Assembly (NCBI RefSeq): GCF_947648125.1
Contig: NZ_CANSMR010000003.1
Span: 450,420-514,419, forward strand
Length of the DNA: 64,000 nt
Origin: an uncultured Bradyrhizobium sp.
GTDB taxonomy: Bacteria > Pseudomonadota > Alphaproteobacteria > Rhizobiales > Xanthobacteraceae
Direction of reading: 5' to 3'
Part shown: positions 9,691-16,948 of the stretch, in pieces
How the letters are laid out: the number at the start of each line of letters is the position of its first letter
Numbering within the stretch: position 1 is the first letter of the stretch
Program-made: the position numbers and the translations under genes
Notes under the pieces: generated by a model
Seen by the model: the letters and a program-made list of their open reading frames with translations, nothing else
Database searches by the model: none
Told to the model about the DNA's origin: nothing

Positions 9691-10118
9691 ACCGCGGCCG
9701 CCGGAAACGGACCGAGTGCCTTCTCGGTCAGCACCGAGTCGCAATATTCCCGGACTTCCTTGATCCGGCCGCCGTCGAAGCGAAACACCAGGCAGTAGTC
9801 GTTGTCATAGCGCTGACCTTGCTTGGTGAGGTTGCTGCCCTTGGCCTCGACCGCGACGATGTCGCCGTCGGCGATGAAGCGATGGGCGATGGTGCGGCCG
9901 CGCTCCACCAGTCTGGAGCGGACGTGGCCGTGCAGGTCGTTCATGATCGACGGCTTGCCGGTGAAGGTGCGTGACCAGGAATATTGCCCGGTCACGGTCC
10001 AGATCGCGTCGTCGGCGAGATTGGCCACCAGCAGCGATTTCTCGCGCACCGCGGGATCGGGATCGCCTGCGATCGCGAATATCTCCTGCACCAGTTTCTT
10101 GTTGTCGGCTGCGCTCAT
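9675..10118 (-). CDS. NTF2-like / SnoaL-type protein
   Basis: A 147-aa single-domain cone-fold protein. The pattern is an N-terminal helix (NKKLVQEIFAIAGDPDPAVREKSLLVANLADDAIWTVTG) followed by strands with GKPSIMNDLHGHVRSRL, IVAVEAKGSNLTKQGQRYDNDYCLVFRFDGGRIKEVREYCDS. That last block is typical of ketosteroid-isomerase-like and SnoaL-like proteins; the substrate is unknown. It is transcribed divergently from the LysR regulator at 10270 across about 150 bases, so it is the likeliest target of that regulator. Start ATG 10118. Confidence 0.85.
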   Translation of the reverse strand: MSAADNKKLVQEIFAIAGDPDPAVREKSLLVANLADDAIWTVTGQYSWSRTFTGKPSIMNDLHGHVRSRLVERGRTIAHRFIADGDIVAVEAKGSNLTKQGQRYDNDYCLVFRFDGGRIKEVREYCDSVLTEKALGPFPAAAVRAAG

Positions 10119-10269
10119 GGCGGGTCTCCTTGCGATGGATTGGCTCTGATTTCAGGCATTTCCTCATGCGAAGCGCTATTCGCTGCGCGTGAAAACGCCT
10201 TGCCTCCCGATCATGCGGCGCCGGTGCACATTCTTCCAATCGATAGGTGGTATGATATATATTCGCCCG

Positions 10270-11184
10270 ATGAATTTGAATTCGCTTGACCTCAATCTGC
10301 TGGTCGCGCTCGACGCCCTGCTGCGCGATGCCAATGTCAGCCGCGCCGCGATGCGGCTCAATCTGTCGCAGCCGGCGACCAGCCACGCGCTGCAGCGGCT
10401 GCGCGACCTGATCGGCGATCCGTTGCTGGTGCGCAACGGCGCACGGATGGAGCTGACGCCGCGGGCGCAGGCGCTGCGTTCACCGCTGGCACAGGCGCTC
10501 GACCAGGTGCGCACGCTGTTCGTCTCCGATGATTTCGACCCCGCGCGCAGCGAGCGACATTTCCGCTTGATGATGCCCGACCTCGCGGTCGAGTTGCTGA
10601 TGCCGCGGCTGATGGAGAAGGTGACGCAGCTGGCGCCGAACGTCACGATCGACGTGGTGCCGTGGCGGAGCTCCACGATCTTCACGCCCGACTTCGCCCG
10701 CACCATCGACCTCGTGATCTCGATCGGCAATTCCTTCAAGGGATTTCACCGCCAGCGGCTCTACACCGACATCGATGCGCTCGCGGTGCGGCGCGGCCAT
10801 CCCGCCGGCGCCAAGCTCAGGAAGCGCGAGGCGTTCCTCGCGGCACGGCACGTCGCGGTGATCATCCGCGGCCATAACGAGGATCTGATCGATACCTGGC
10901 TGCACGCCAAGGGCATCCAGCGCCGGATCGCGCTGGTGGTGCCGGGTTATATCGAGGCGCTGCACGTCACCGCGCGCACCGACCTCGTCGCCTTCGTGCC
11001 GCGCCGGCTGATCTCCGCTCTGTCGAAACAATTATCGCTGGTGACGGTGACGCCGCCGCTCGATCCCGGCATCGATGAGCAGCACATGTTCTATCCGACA
11101 CGGGCCCAGATGGATCCCGGTTCGATCTGGCTGCGCCGGCTGATGCTGGAGACCGGAAGGGAGTTGGAGACGCGGAAGGTGTGA
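10270..11184 (+). CDS. LysR-family transcriptional regulator
   Basis: A 304-aa regulator with the N-terminal LysR helix-turn-helix (LNSLDLNLLVALDALLRDANVSRAAMRLNLSQPATSHALQRLRDLIGDPLLVR) and a two-lobed effector domain. That domain carries FRLMMPDLAVELLMPRLMEKV and a ligand-pocket stretch IDTWLHAKGIQRRIALVVPGY, in the group often called NodD/PNR-like. ATG 10270 gives the canonical LysR N-terminus; an ATG at 10252 is in frame and close. The divergent NTF2-like gene is the natural candidate target. The co-inducer is unknown. Confidence 0.9.
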   Translation: MNLNSLDLNLLVALDALLRDANVSRAAMRLNLSQPATSHALQRLRDLIGDPLLVRNGARMELTPRAQALRSPLAQALDQVRTLFVSDDFDPARSERHFRLMMPDLAVELLMPRLMEKVTQLAPNVTIDVVPWRSSTIFTPDFARTIDLVISIGNSFKGFHRQRLYTDIDALAVRRGHPAGAKLRKREAFLAARHVAVIIRGHNEDLIDTWLHAKGIQRRIALVVPGYIEALHVTARTDLVAFVPRRLISALSKQLSLVTVTPPLDPGIDEQHMFYPTRAQMDPGSIWLRRLMLETGRELETRKV

Positions 11185-11202
11185 CGCGACGCTCCATCCG
11201 CG

Positions 11203-11325
11203 CGTCGTCCCGGCGAAGGCCGGGACCCATTACCACCATTCTGGATCGTGGATGAAGGCTGCGGCCCCAGCGTCGTACCACAAGCGAGATTTGTGGTTAT
11301 GGGTCCCGGCCTTCGCCGGGACGAC
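11203..11325. repeat. Palindromic repeat, family D (CGTCGTCCCGGCGAAGGC)
   Basis: Begins CGTCGTCCCGGCGAAGGCCG and ends with the reverse complement CGGCCTTCGCCGGGACGAC, with GGGACCCAT mirrored by ATGGGTCCC and a variable centre. Related units are at 21539-21660, 25315-25478 and 56927-57050. Confidence 0.8.
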
Positions 11326-11358
11326 AGCGAGTTCTTGGCTTCCGCGTCGCTCTCTGCC

Positions 11359-11979
11359 TTACACCCTCTGCTCGGCCAGCACCTTCTGCACCGCAGGCCG
11401 TTGCTCCATCGCCGCGCGATGCGCCTTCACCTTGGGCAGGGTCGCGATGTCGACGCCGTCGCCATCGAGCCAGAGGGTGAGCGTGTAGAGATAGGCGTCG
11501 CCGACCGTGTAGCTGTCGCCCATCACCCAGGGGCCCTTCAACATGTCGCGCTCGATCAGATTGAAGCAGGCGCCCATGGTCTTCGGGACCATCGTCTTCA
11601 TGTCGGCGAACGACGTCTCCTGCGTCGCCCAGCGCGCGCCGCGCATCTTGTGGGCGTGGCAGACATGCACCGTCGAGCAGAGGTAGGAATTGAAGGCCTG
11701 CAGCTTCGCGAATGCAAAGGCGTCGTCGAGCGGCGCGAGCTTTGCCTGCGGATAGGTCTGTGCGATGTAGGCCAGCATCGCGGGCGTCTCGGTCAGCACG
11801 CCGTGGTCGGTCACCAGCGACGGCACCCGGCCCTTCGGATTGATCTTCAGATACTCCGGGCTGTTCTGCTGGTTGATCTTGAAATCGAGCCGCTCGACCG
11901 AATAGGGCGCGCCGGCCTCGGCCAGTGCAATGTGGGACGCGAGGGCACAGGTGCCGGGGGCGGTGTAGAGCTTGAGCAT
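11359..11979 (-). CDS. Glutathione S-transferase (beta-like)
   Basis: A 206-aa GST. It begins MLKLYTAPGTCALASHIALAEAG, where the Cys in the TCALASH segment matches the active-site position of beta-class bacterial enzymes. Other marks are NPKGRVPSLVTDHGVLTETPAMLAYIAQ (cis-Pro and glutathione-binding loop) and the C-terminal MGDSYTVGDAYLYTLTLWL. The correct start is ATG 11979; a longer open frame upstream reads into the divergent gene's leader. The next gene starts at 12152 on the other strand, so the intervening 170 bases hold both promoters. Confidence 0.9.
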   Translation of the reverse strand: MLKLYTAPGTCALASHIALAEAGAPYSVERLDFKINQQNSPEYLKINPKGRVPSLVTDHGVLTETPAMLAYIAQTYPQAKLAPLDDAFAFAKLQAFNSYLCSTVHVCHAHKMRGARWATQETSFADMKTMVPKTMGACFNLIERDMLKGPWVMGDSYTVGDAYLYTLTLWLDGDGVDIATLPKVKAHRAAMEQRPAVQKVLAEQRV

Positions 11980-12151
11980 GTCGTTGTCCTCTGCGGGCCT
12001 TGTCGGTTCGTTGCGAACCCGGCCTGGCTTGTTATGAGATGCGGCGGACGTTAGCGGCAGCACCCCTTGCCGTCCACCCCGCGCGGTGCCGCGGACCTTG
12101 CCCGCAGCCGGGCCGTCATGCGATGACGATGGCCCATCGAGAGGGCTTTTC

Positions 12152-13417
12152 ATGACTGTGCTGATTGCAGGTGGCGGAATTGGCGGGCTGACGTTGGCGC
12201 TCAGCCTGCACCAGATCGGCGTGCCCTGCCGCGTTTTCGAGAGCGTGCCCGAGCTGAGGCCGCTCGGCGTCGGCATCAACGTGCTGCCGCATGCGGTGCG
12301 CGAACTGATCGAGCTCGGGCTGCACGATGTGCTCGACGCATCGGCGGTGCGCACCCGCGAGCTCGCCTATTTCTCCAAGCACGGCAAGCCGATCTGGAGC
12401 GAGCCGCGCGGGCTCGAGGCCGGCTATAAGTGGCCGCAGTTCTCGATCCATCGCGGCCGGTTGCAGCAGCTGCTGCTCGATGCCGCGACCGAACGGCTGG
12501 GAGCCACGAACATCCTGACCAGCCATCACCTCACCGGCTGGACCGAGACCGCCGACGGCGTCCGCGCCGACTTCATCGACAAGGCGACCGGCAAGCCCGC
12601 CGGCAGCTACGACGGCGCGGTGCTGATCGCCGCCGACGGCATTCATTCGGCGGTGCGCGAAAAACTCTATCCGCAGGAAGGGCCGCCGATCTGGAACGGC
12701 CGCATCCTGTGGCGCGGCATCACCCGCGGCAATGCCTTCCTGACCGGCCGCACCATGATCATGGCCGGCCACGAGACCCTGAAATTCGTCTGCTATCCGA
12801 TCTCGAAGGAGGCCGGCGCCGACGGCAAGTTCGACATCAACTGGGTCGCCGAGCGCCACATGCCGCCAACCTATCAGTGGCGCCGCGAGGACTATAACCG
12901 CACCGCAAAGCTCGACGAGTTCCTGCCGTGGTTCGAGAGCTGGAATTTCGACTGGCTCGACGTGCCCGGTTTGATCCGGAACTGCCCGCATGCCTACGAA
13001 TATCCGCTGGTCGATCGCGACCCGATCCCGCAATGGACCTTCGGCCGCGTCACGCTGATGGGCGACGCCGCGCACCCGATGTACCCGATCGGCTCCAACG
13101 GAGCCTCGCAAGCGATTCTCGATGCACGCACACTGACGCGCGAGATTTTGGCGCATGGCGCAACGCAGGCGGCGCTATTGGCCTATGAGGCCGAACGACG
13201 GCCCGCGACCACCGATCTCGTGATGCTCAACCGCCGCAACGGCCCGGAACAGGTGATGCAGCTGGTCGAGGAGCGCGCCCCCAACGGCTTTGGCGTCGTC
13301 ACCGAGGTGCTGTCGCAGCAGGAGCTGGAAGACATCGCCGCCAACTACAAGCGCGTCGCCGGCTTCCAGGTCGAGGGGCTGAACGCCAAGCCGCCGATCG
13401 TGCAGCGGACTGGCTGA
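12152..13417 (+). CDS. Flavin-dependent monooxygenase (salicylate hydroxylase-like)
   Basis: A 421-aa class A FAD monooxygenase. The Rossmann dinucleotide motif is VLIAGGGIGGLTLALSL at the N-terminus. GAVLIAADGIHSAVRE carries the DG motif for FAD and NAD(P)H. LMGDAAHPMYPIGSNGASQAI is the GD motif closing the flavin site. The late helices (YEAERRPATTDLVMLNRRNGPEQVM) are typical of the flavin-dependent oxidoreductases that hydroxylate aromatic or quinone-like substrates. The start ATG 12152 gives a full N-terminus. Substrate is unknown; the neighbouring divergent GST may belong to the same pathway, which is inference only. Confidence 0.9.
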   Translation: MTVLIAGGGIGGLTLALSLHQIGVPCRVFESVPELRPLGVGINVLPHAVRELIELGLHDVLDASAVRTRELAYFSKHGKPIWSEPRGLEAGYKWPQFSIHRGRLQQLLLDAATERLGATNILTSHHLTGWTETADGVRADFIDKATGKPAGSYDGAVLIAADGIHSAVREKLYPQEGPPIWNGRILWRGITRGNAFLTGRTMIMAGHETLKFVCYPISKEAGADGKFDINWVAERHMPPTYQWRREDYNRTAKLDEFLPWFESWNFDWLDVPGLIRNCPHAYEYPLVDRDPIPQWTFGRVTLMGDAAHPMYPIGSNGASQAILDARTLTREILAHGATQAALLAYEAERRPATTDLVMLNRRNGPEQVMQLVEERAPNGFGVVTEVLSQQELEDIAANYKRVAGFQVEGLNAKPPIVQRTG

Positions 13418-13429
13418 CGCAGTTTTACC

Positions 13430-13562
13430 CGTCATCCTCAGCAGCGCGGAACGCGCGTCTCGAAGGATGCAGGGCCCGGCCGGTGGCCGTCGACCCTTCA
13501 AGACGCGCGCGACATGCGCGCTCCTCCAGCGACAAAGGCAAAGCCTTTGCGCGGGGGTGACG
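13430..13562. repeat. Intergenic repeat, family E (GTCATCCTC ... GGGGGTGACGG)
   Basis: A 133-base unit holding GGCCGTCGACCCTTC, CGCGCGCGACATGCGCGC and the inner palindrome GGCAAAGCCTTTGC, ending GCGGGGGTGACGG. A rearranged relative occurs at 57080-57240, where the same pieces (CGTCACCCCCGCGCAA, GGTCGACGGCC) appear in reverse order. Confidence 0.65.
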
Positions 13563-13585
13563 GAACAGGTTGGGCGCAAGCGGCC

Positions 13586-14005
13586 CTACCGCAACGCCCG
13601 CGCCGCTTCCACCAGGCGGATGCTGCTGCTCGCCGTCGCAAGCAATGTGCCATCCGCGGCGGTCAGCCGGCCCTCGACGAAGGCGATGGTCTTGCCGAGT
13701 TGGGTCACGGTCGCCTCGCCGGTGATCGGTCCCGGCTTCGCCGGTGCGAGAAAATTGACGTTCATCGTGATCGTCGTGGTGAACAGCCTGCCCTCGGTCA
13801 TGATGAACACCGCCGGCCCCATCGTGTCGTCGAGCATAGCCGAGAGCATGCCGCCCTGGACGAAGCCGGCTGGATTGCAGAAGTCCGGCTTGCCGTCGAA
13901 TACGATCCTGATCCAGCCGTCCTGCGGACGTGCGTCAGCCACGCGCCAACCCAGCAGCTTTGCGACGGGCGGCATCGGGATGCGGTCGAGTGCGGTTGCG
14001 ATCAT
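13586..14005 (-). CDS. PaaI-family hotdog thioesterase
   Basis: A 139-aa acyl-CoA thioesterase-like hotdog protein. The signature GGMLSAMLDDTMGPAV sits on the central helix, with the Asp of the active site. The strands after it (TTTITMNVNFLAPAKPGPITGEATVTQLGKTIAFVEGRLT) match the PaaI/YbaW-type fold. It hydrolyses acyl-CoA esters in this family; the natural acyl group cannot be told. Start ATG 14005. It lies 73 bases downstream of mutY in the same direction. Confidence 0.88.
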   Translation of the reverse strand: MIATALDRIPMPPVAKLLGWRVADARPQDGWIRIVFDGKPDFCNPAGFVQGGMLSAMLDDTMGPAVFIMTEGRLFTTTITMNVNFLAPAKPGPITGEATVTQLGKTIAFVEGRLTAADGTLLATASSSIRLVEAARALR

Positions 14006-14078
14006 GGCGGCCTCCGTTGTCCCTGCGGTCGTAGCTGAGCGCTGCTGCCAGCATGGTGTCAGCAGAATGACCCCCGCG

Positions 14079-15167
14079 TCAGAGATCCAGCCCGTGCGCG
14101 ATGGCCTTGCGCATCACGTTCGGAAACGCCTCGCCGTCCAGCGTCGCTACCGGCACCCAGCGCATCCCCTCCGGCGCGCGGGTTCGCGGCGGCACGCTGG
14201 CCGTATAGACCACGAGCTCGAGCGGAAAGTGCGTGAACACATGGGTGACGACGCCGGTCTTGCGGTGCCAGCGCGTGACGCACTTGAGCTCCGGCGCCTG
14301 CGCCAGCGCGGCCGCATCCGCCTGCCCGGCAAGCCATTGCGATCCCGGCACTTCGGTCATGCCGCCGAGCAGGCCTTTTTCCGGGCGCGAGCGCACCAAA
14401 AGCTCGCCGCCGCGCGTTACCACGAAGGCGGCGCCGCGGCGCAACGTGCCGCTCTTCTTCGGCGCCTTGCGCGGGAACGTCTCCTGGTCGCCGCGGGCAC
14501 GGGCCGCGCAATCGTCATTCAGCGGACACAATGCACAGGCCGGCTTCTTCGGCGTGCAGATGGTGGCGCCGAGATCCATCAGGGCCTGGGCGCTATCTCC
14601 GGCGCGAGAGGGACCAAGCAATGTTGCCGCCATCTCCTTGATCAGCGGCTTGGCCTGCGGCAGCGCCTCCTCGATAGCGTAGAGCCGACTGACCACGCGC
14701 TCGATATTGCCGTCGACCGGCATGGTGCGGCGGTCGAAGGCGATCGCGGCGATCGCCGCCGCGGTGTAGGGCCCGATGCCGGGCAGCGCGCGCAGGCCCT
14801 CCTCGGTGTCCGGAAAGGCCCCGCCATGGTCGCTCAGCACCGCAACCGCGCAGGCATGCAGGTTGCGCGCCCGCGAATAATAGCCGAGCCCTGCCCACAT
14901 CCTTAAGACGTCGTCGAGCGAGGCGCGGCCGAGCGCCGTCACGTCGGGCCAGCGCGACAGGAATTTCTCGAAATAAGGTCCGACCGCCCTGACCGTGGTC
15001 TGCTGCAGCATAATCTCGGACAGCCACACGCGGTACGGATCGGCCCGCTCCCCTGCCTCCGCACGCCACGGCAGCCGCCGGCGATGCCGGTCATACCAGG
15101 CAAGCAGCCGCGCCGGGCGGTTGGTTTGGTCGGACAACTTCGCTTTGGCGGCGGCGCGAGAGCTCAT
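14079..15167 (-). CDS. mutY: A/G-specific adenine DNA glycosylase
   Basis: MutY removes adenine opposite 8-oxoguanine. The 362-aa product has the helix-hairpin-helix LPGIGPYTAAAIAAIAFD with the catalytic Asp downstream (PVDGNIERVVSRL). The iron-sulfur loop is CTPKKPACALCPLNDDC (Cys-x6-Cys-x2-Cys-x5-Cys). The C-terminal part is a NUDIX-like 8-oxoG-recognition domain (GMTEVPGSQWL, HVFTHFPLELVVY). The N-terminal WYDRHRRRLPWR is standard. It faces the DUF721 gene across a 170-base gap, a conserved order in these bacteria. Confidence 0.95.
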   Translation of the reverse strand: MSSRAAAKAKLSDQTNRPARLLAWYDRHRRRLPWRAEAGERADPYRVWLSEIMLQQTTVRAVGPYFEKFLSRWPDVTALGRASLDDVLRMWAGLGYYSRARNLHACAVAVLSDHGGAFPDTEEGLRALPGIGPYTAAAIAAIAFDRRTMPVDGNIERVVSRLYAIEEALPQAKPLIKEMAATLLGPSRAGDSAQALMDLGATICTPKKPACALCPLNDDCAARARGDQETFPRKAPKKSGTLRRGAAFVVTRGGELLVRSRPEKGLLGGMTEVPGSQWLAGQADAAALAQAPELKCVTRWHRKTGVVTHVFTHFPLELVVYTASVPPRTRAPEGMRWVPVATLDGEAFPNVMRKAIAHGLDL

Positions 15168-15202
15168 GGGCCTACTTTAAGGTCACCGGACCAATCTCTC
15201 CA

Positions 15203-15291
15203 CGTCATGCCCGGACTTGACCCGGGCATCCACGTCTTTCTTTGTGCTGTCAGTCCAGACGTAGATGGCCGGGACAAGCCCGGCCATGACG
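15203..15291. repeat. Palindromic repeat, family B (second copy)
   Basis: CGTCATGCCCGGACTTGACC and a following ATCCACGTCTTT are mirrored by a GTAGATGGCCGGG arm and the closing CCGGCCATGACG. It matches the unit at 3657-3746 with some substitutions. It occupies the mutY/DUF721 divergent gap. Confidence 0.8.
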
Positions 15292-15336
15292 GCTGGAGCG
15301 TTCCTCACGCGAACTGCACCATGCTATAACCCTCCC

Positions 15337-15816
15337 ATGCCCAGACCCGGCCCAATCAGCGCAAAGCCCCTATCGATCCTGCTCAGCGACGTCTTCACCG
15401 ACGCCTATGCCAAGCAGGGCTTTGCCGCACGCGAACTGGTGACGCGCTGGACCGAGATCGCCGGGGAGCGGATCGCGGCCTATTGCGAGCCGCTGAAGAT
15501 CCAGTGGCCTCGGCCGGTCGAGGGGCAACCGCAGGAGCCGGCGACGCTGGTGCTGCGGGTCGAGGGGCCGATGGCGCTGGAGATCCAGCACTCCTCCGAC
15601 GTTATCCTGGAACGGGTGAACCGCTTCTTCGGCTGGCACGCGGTTGGTCGCCTGACGATCCGGCAAGCGCCGCTGTCGCGCCGCGGCCGTCCCGCCCGGC
15701 CGCGCCCGCCCGACGCCCAAACCGTGGCCCGGGAGGCCGCAAACCTCGGCGCCGTCGAGGACGACGATCTGCGCGCCGCGCTGGCCCGGCTGGGTGCCTC
15801 GATCAAGCGAAATTGA
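15337..15816 (+). CDS. DUF721 (DciA-like) protein
   Basis: A 159-aa DUF721 protein; DciA members load the replicative helicase DnaB in bacteria that lack DnaC. The DUF721 core runs from PLSILLSDVFTDAYAKQGFAARELVTRWTEIAGERIAAYCEP to the LVLRVEGPMALEIQHSSDVILERVNRFFGWHAVGRLTIRQAP segment. The C-terminal 45 residues are Arg/Pro/Ala-rich. Start ATG 15337 follows the repeat; in-frame starts upstream lie in repeat sequence. The mutY-DUF721-dsbA-like-smc order is conserved in alphaproteobacteria. Whether it acts as DciA here is inference. Confidence 0.85.
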   Translation: MPRPGPISAKPLSILLSDVFTDAYAKQGFAARELVTRWTEIAGERIAAYCEPLKIQWPRPVEGQPQEPATLVLRVEGPMALEIQHSSDVILERVNRFFGWHAVGRLTIRQAPLSRRGRPARPRPPDAQTVAREAANLGAVEDDDLRAALARLGASIKRN

Positions 15817-15940
15817 CGCTTTTCGCAGGCTGCGCCGCGAGACCCCGGCATTGCCACAATGGTCGTTTCAAGCTAGCGAAGGCTTCTTTTTCGGGACCCC
15901 TCTTCATTCTGGCGTGAATGCGCCAATCCGGGAGCTGACC

Positions 15941-16597
15941 TTGATCATCACGCGCCGCGCTTTCACCACCGCTCTCTCGCTGACCGGGCTTGCCGCCCTC
16001 GCCGGACTGTCGCCGCTGCGCCTGATCACGGACGCGTTCGCGCAGACCGCCGCCGAGGTCGCCAAGCCGCAGTCGCTGCCGGACATGGGGCTCGGCCCGC
16101 AGGACGCCAAGGTGACCATCATCGAATACGCCTCGATGACCTGCCCGCACTGCGCCAATTTCAACGAGACCGTGTTCCCGAAGATCAAGTCGACCTACAT
16201 CGACAGCGGCAAGGTCCGCTACGTGTTCCGCGAATTCCCGCTCGACATCAAGGCCGCCGCAGGCTCGATGCTGGCGCGCTGCATCGCCAAGGACGACGCG
16301 CCGAAATTCTTCGCCGTGATCGACCTGCTGTTCCGCCAGCAGAACGACTGGGTGGTCAAGAACACCACCGAGACGCTGGCGCGGATCGGCAAGCAGGCCG
16401 GCCTCAGCCAGCAGCAGGTCGAGGACTGCCTGAAGGATCAGACGCTGCTCGACAAGATCGCCGCCGACCAGAAATACGCCAACGAAGTGCTGAAGGTGAA
16501 CTCGACGCCGACCTTCTTCGTCAATGGCGAGATGCTGAAGGGCGAGACCTCGTTCGAGGAGTTCAGCAAGCACATCGACCCACTGCTGAAGAGCTGA
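15941..16597 (+). CDS. DsbA-family periplasmic thiol:disulfide oxidoreductase
   Basis: A 218-aa thioredoxin-fold protein. An export signal with twin Arg (TRRAFTTALSLTGLAALAGL) ends near DAFAQ. The active site TCPHC is at residues 67-71, in a stretch VTIIEYASMTCPHCANFNE. The cis-Pro loop is KVNSTPTFFVNGEML. I prefer the TTG at 15941, which is preceded by GGAG at good spacing, over an in-frame GTG at 15914; no ATG fits. The gene lies between the DUF721 gene and smc. Confidence 0.9.
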   Translation: MIITRRAFTTALSLTGLAALAGLSPLRLITDAFAQTAAEVAKPQSLPDMGLGPQDAKVTIIEYASMTCPHCANFNETVFPKIKSTYIDSGKVRYVFREFPLDIKAAAGSMLARCIAKDDAPKFFAVIDLLFRQQNDWVVKNTTETLARIGKQAGLSQQQVEDCLKDQTLLDKIAADQKYANEVLKVNSTPTFFVNGEMLKGETSFEEFSKHIDPLLKS

Positions 16598-16948
16598 TCA
16601 GGCCCCTGCGAATCTGACGTCGTCGTGCCCGCGTTCGAGTCGCGGCACGATAATTGTGGATGATTTGCGATCACGGCATGCCGCCGTCGCATTATTTGGT
16701 TGTTGAAAACTTGATTCGCGCGATGCGAATCTTCGAGGACATGCAGAGGCCACAAAACCCCTGTAAATCCCTTGCAAATCCCTTGCAAATCCCTTGGGAA
16801 AAGCTTGGTCAAGCGGTTGCCCTGACGCACTCGCACCGCCATTGTCGCCGCTCATGAGAGCTGCACGCAGCTATTCACCCCAGACACCGACATTGCCATC
16901 CATGGTATTGTCACGGCAGGGAGATTCGCGCCCGGCCAAACGAGATTT
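16598..16948. other. 350-base gap before smc: hairpin and 11-base triple repeat
   Basis: A strong hairpin CGTGCCCGCG-TTCGAGT-CGCGGCACG (16624-16649, one bulged base) follows the oxidoreductase stop and could act as a terminator. At 16765-16797 the unit AAATCCCTTGC occurs three times in tandem, the third lacking its last base. No gene is visible, and the hairpin loop is not part of a tRNA. Confidence 0.6.

Noticed and set aside
16624-16649. A T-arm-like GTTCGAGTC hairpin, possible tRNA fragment
   Set aside because: There is no acceptor, D or anticodon arm in the flanks and the stem is explained as a simple hairpin after the oxidoreductase gene.
16765-16797. CRISPR-like array from the 11-base tandem unit
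   Set aside because: Three contiguous 11-base copies with no spacers and no cas genes nearby.
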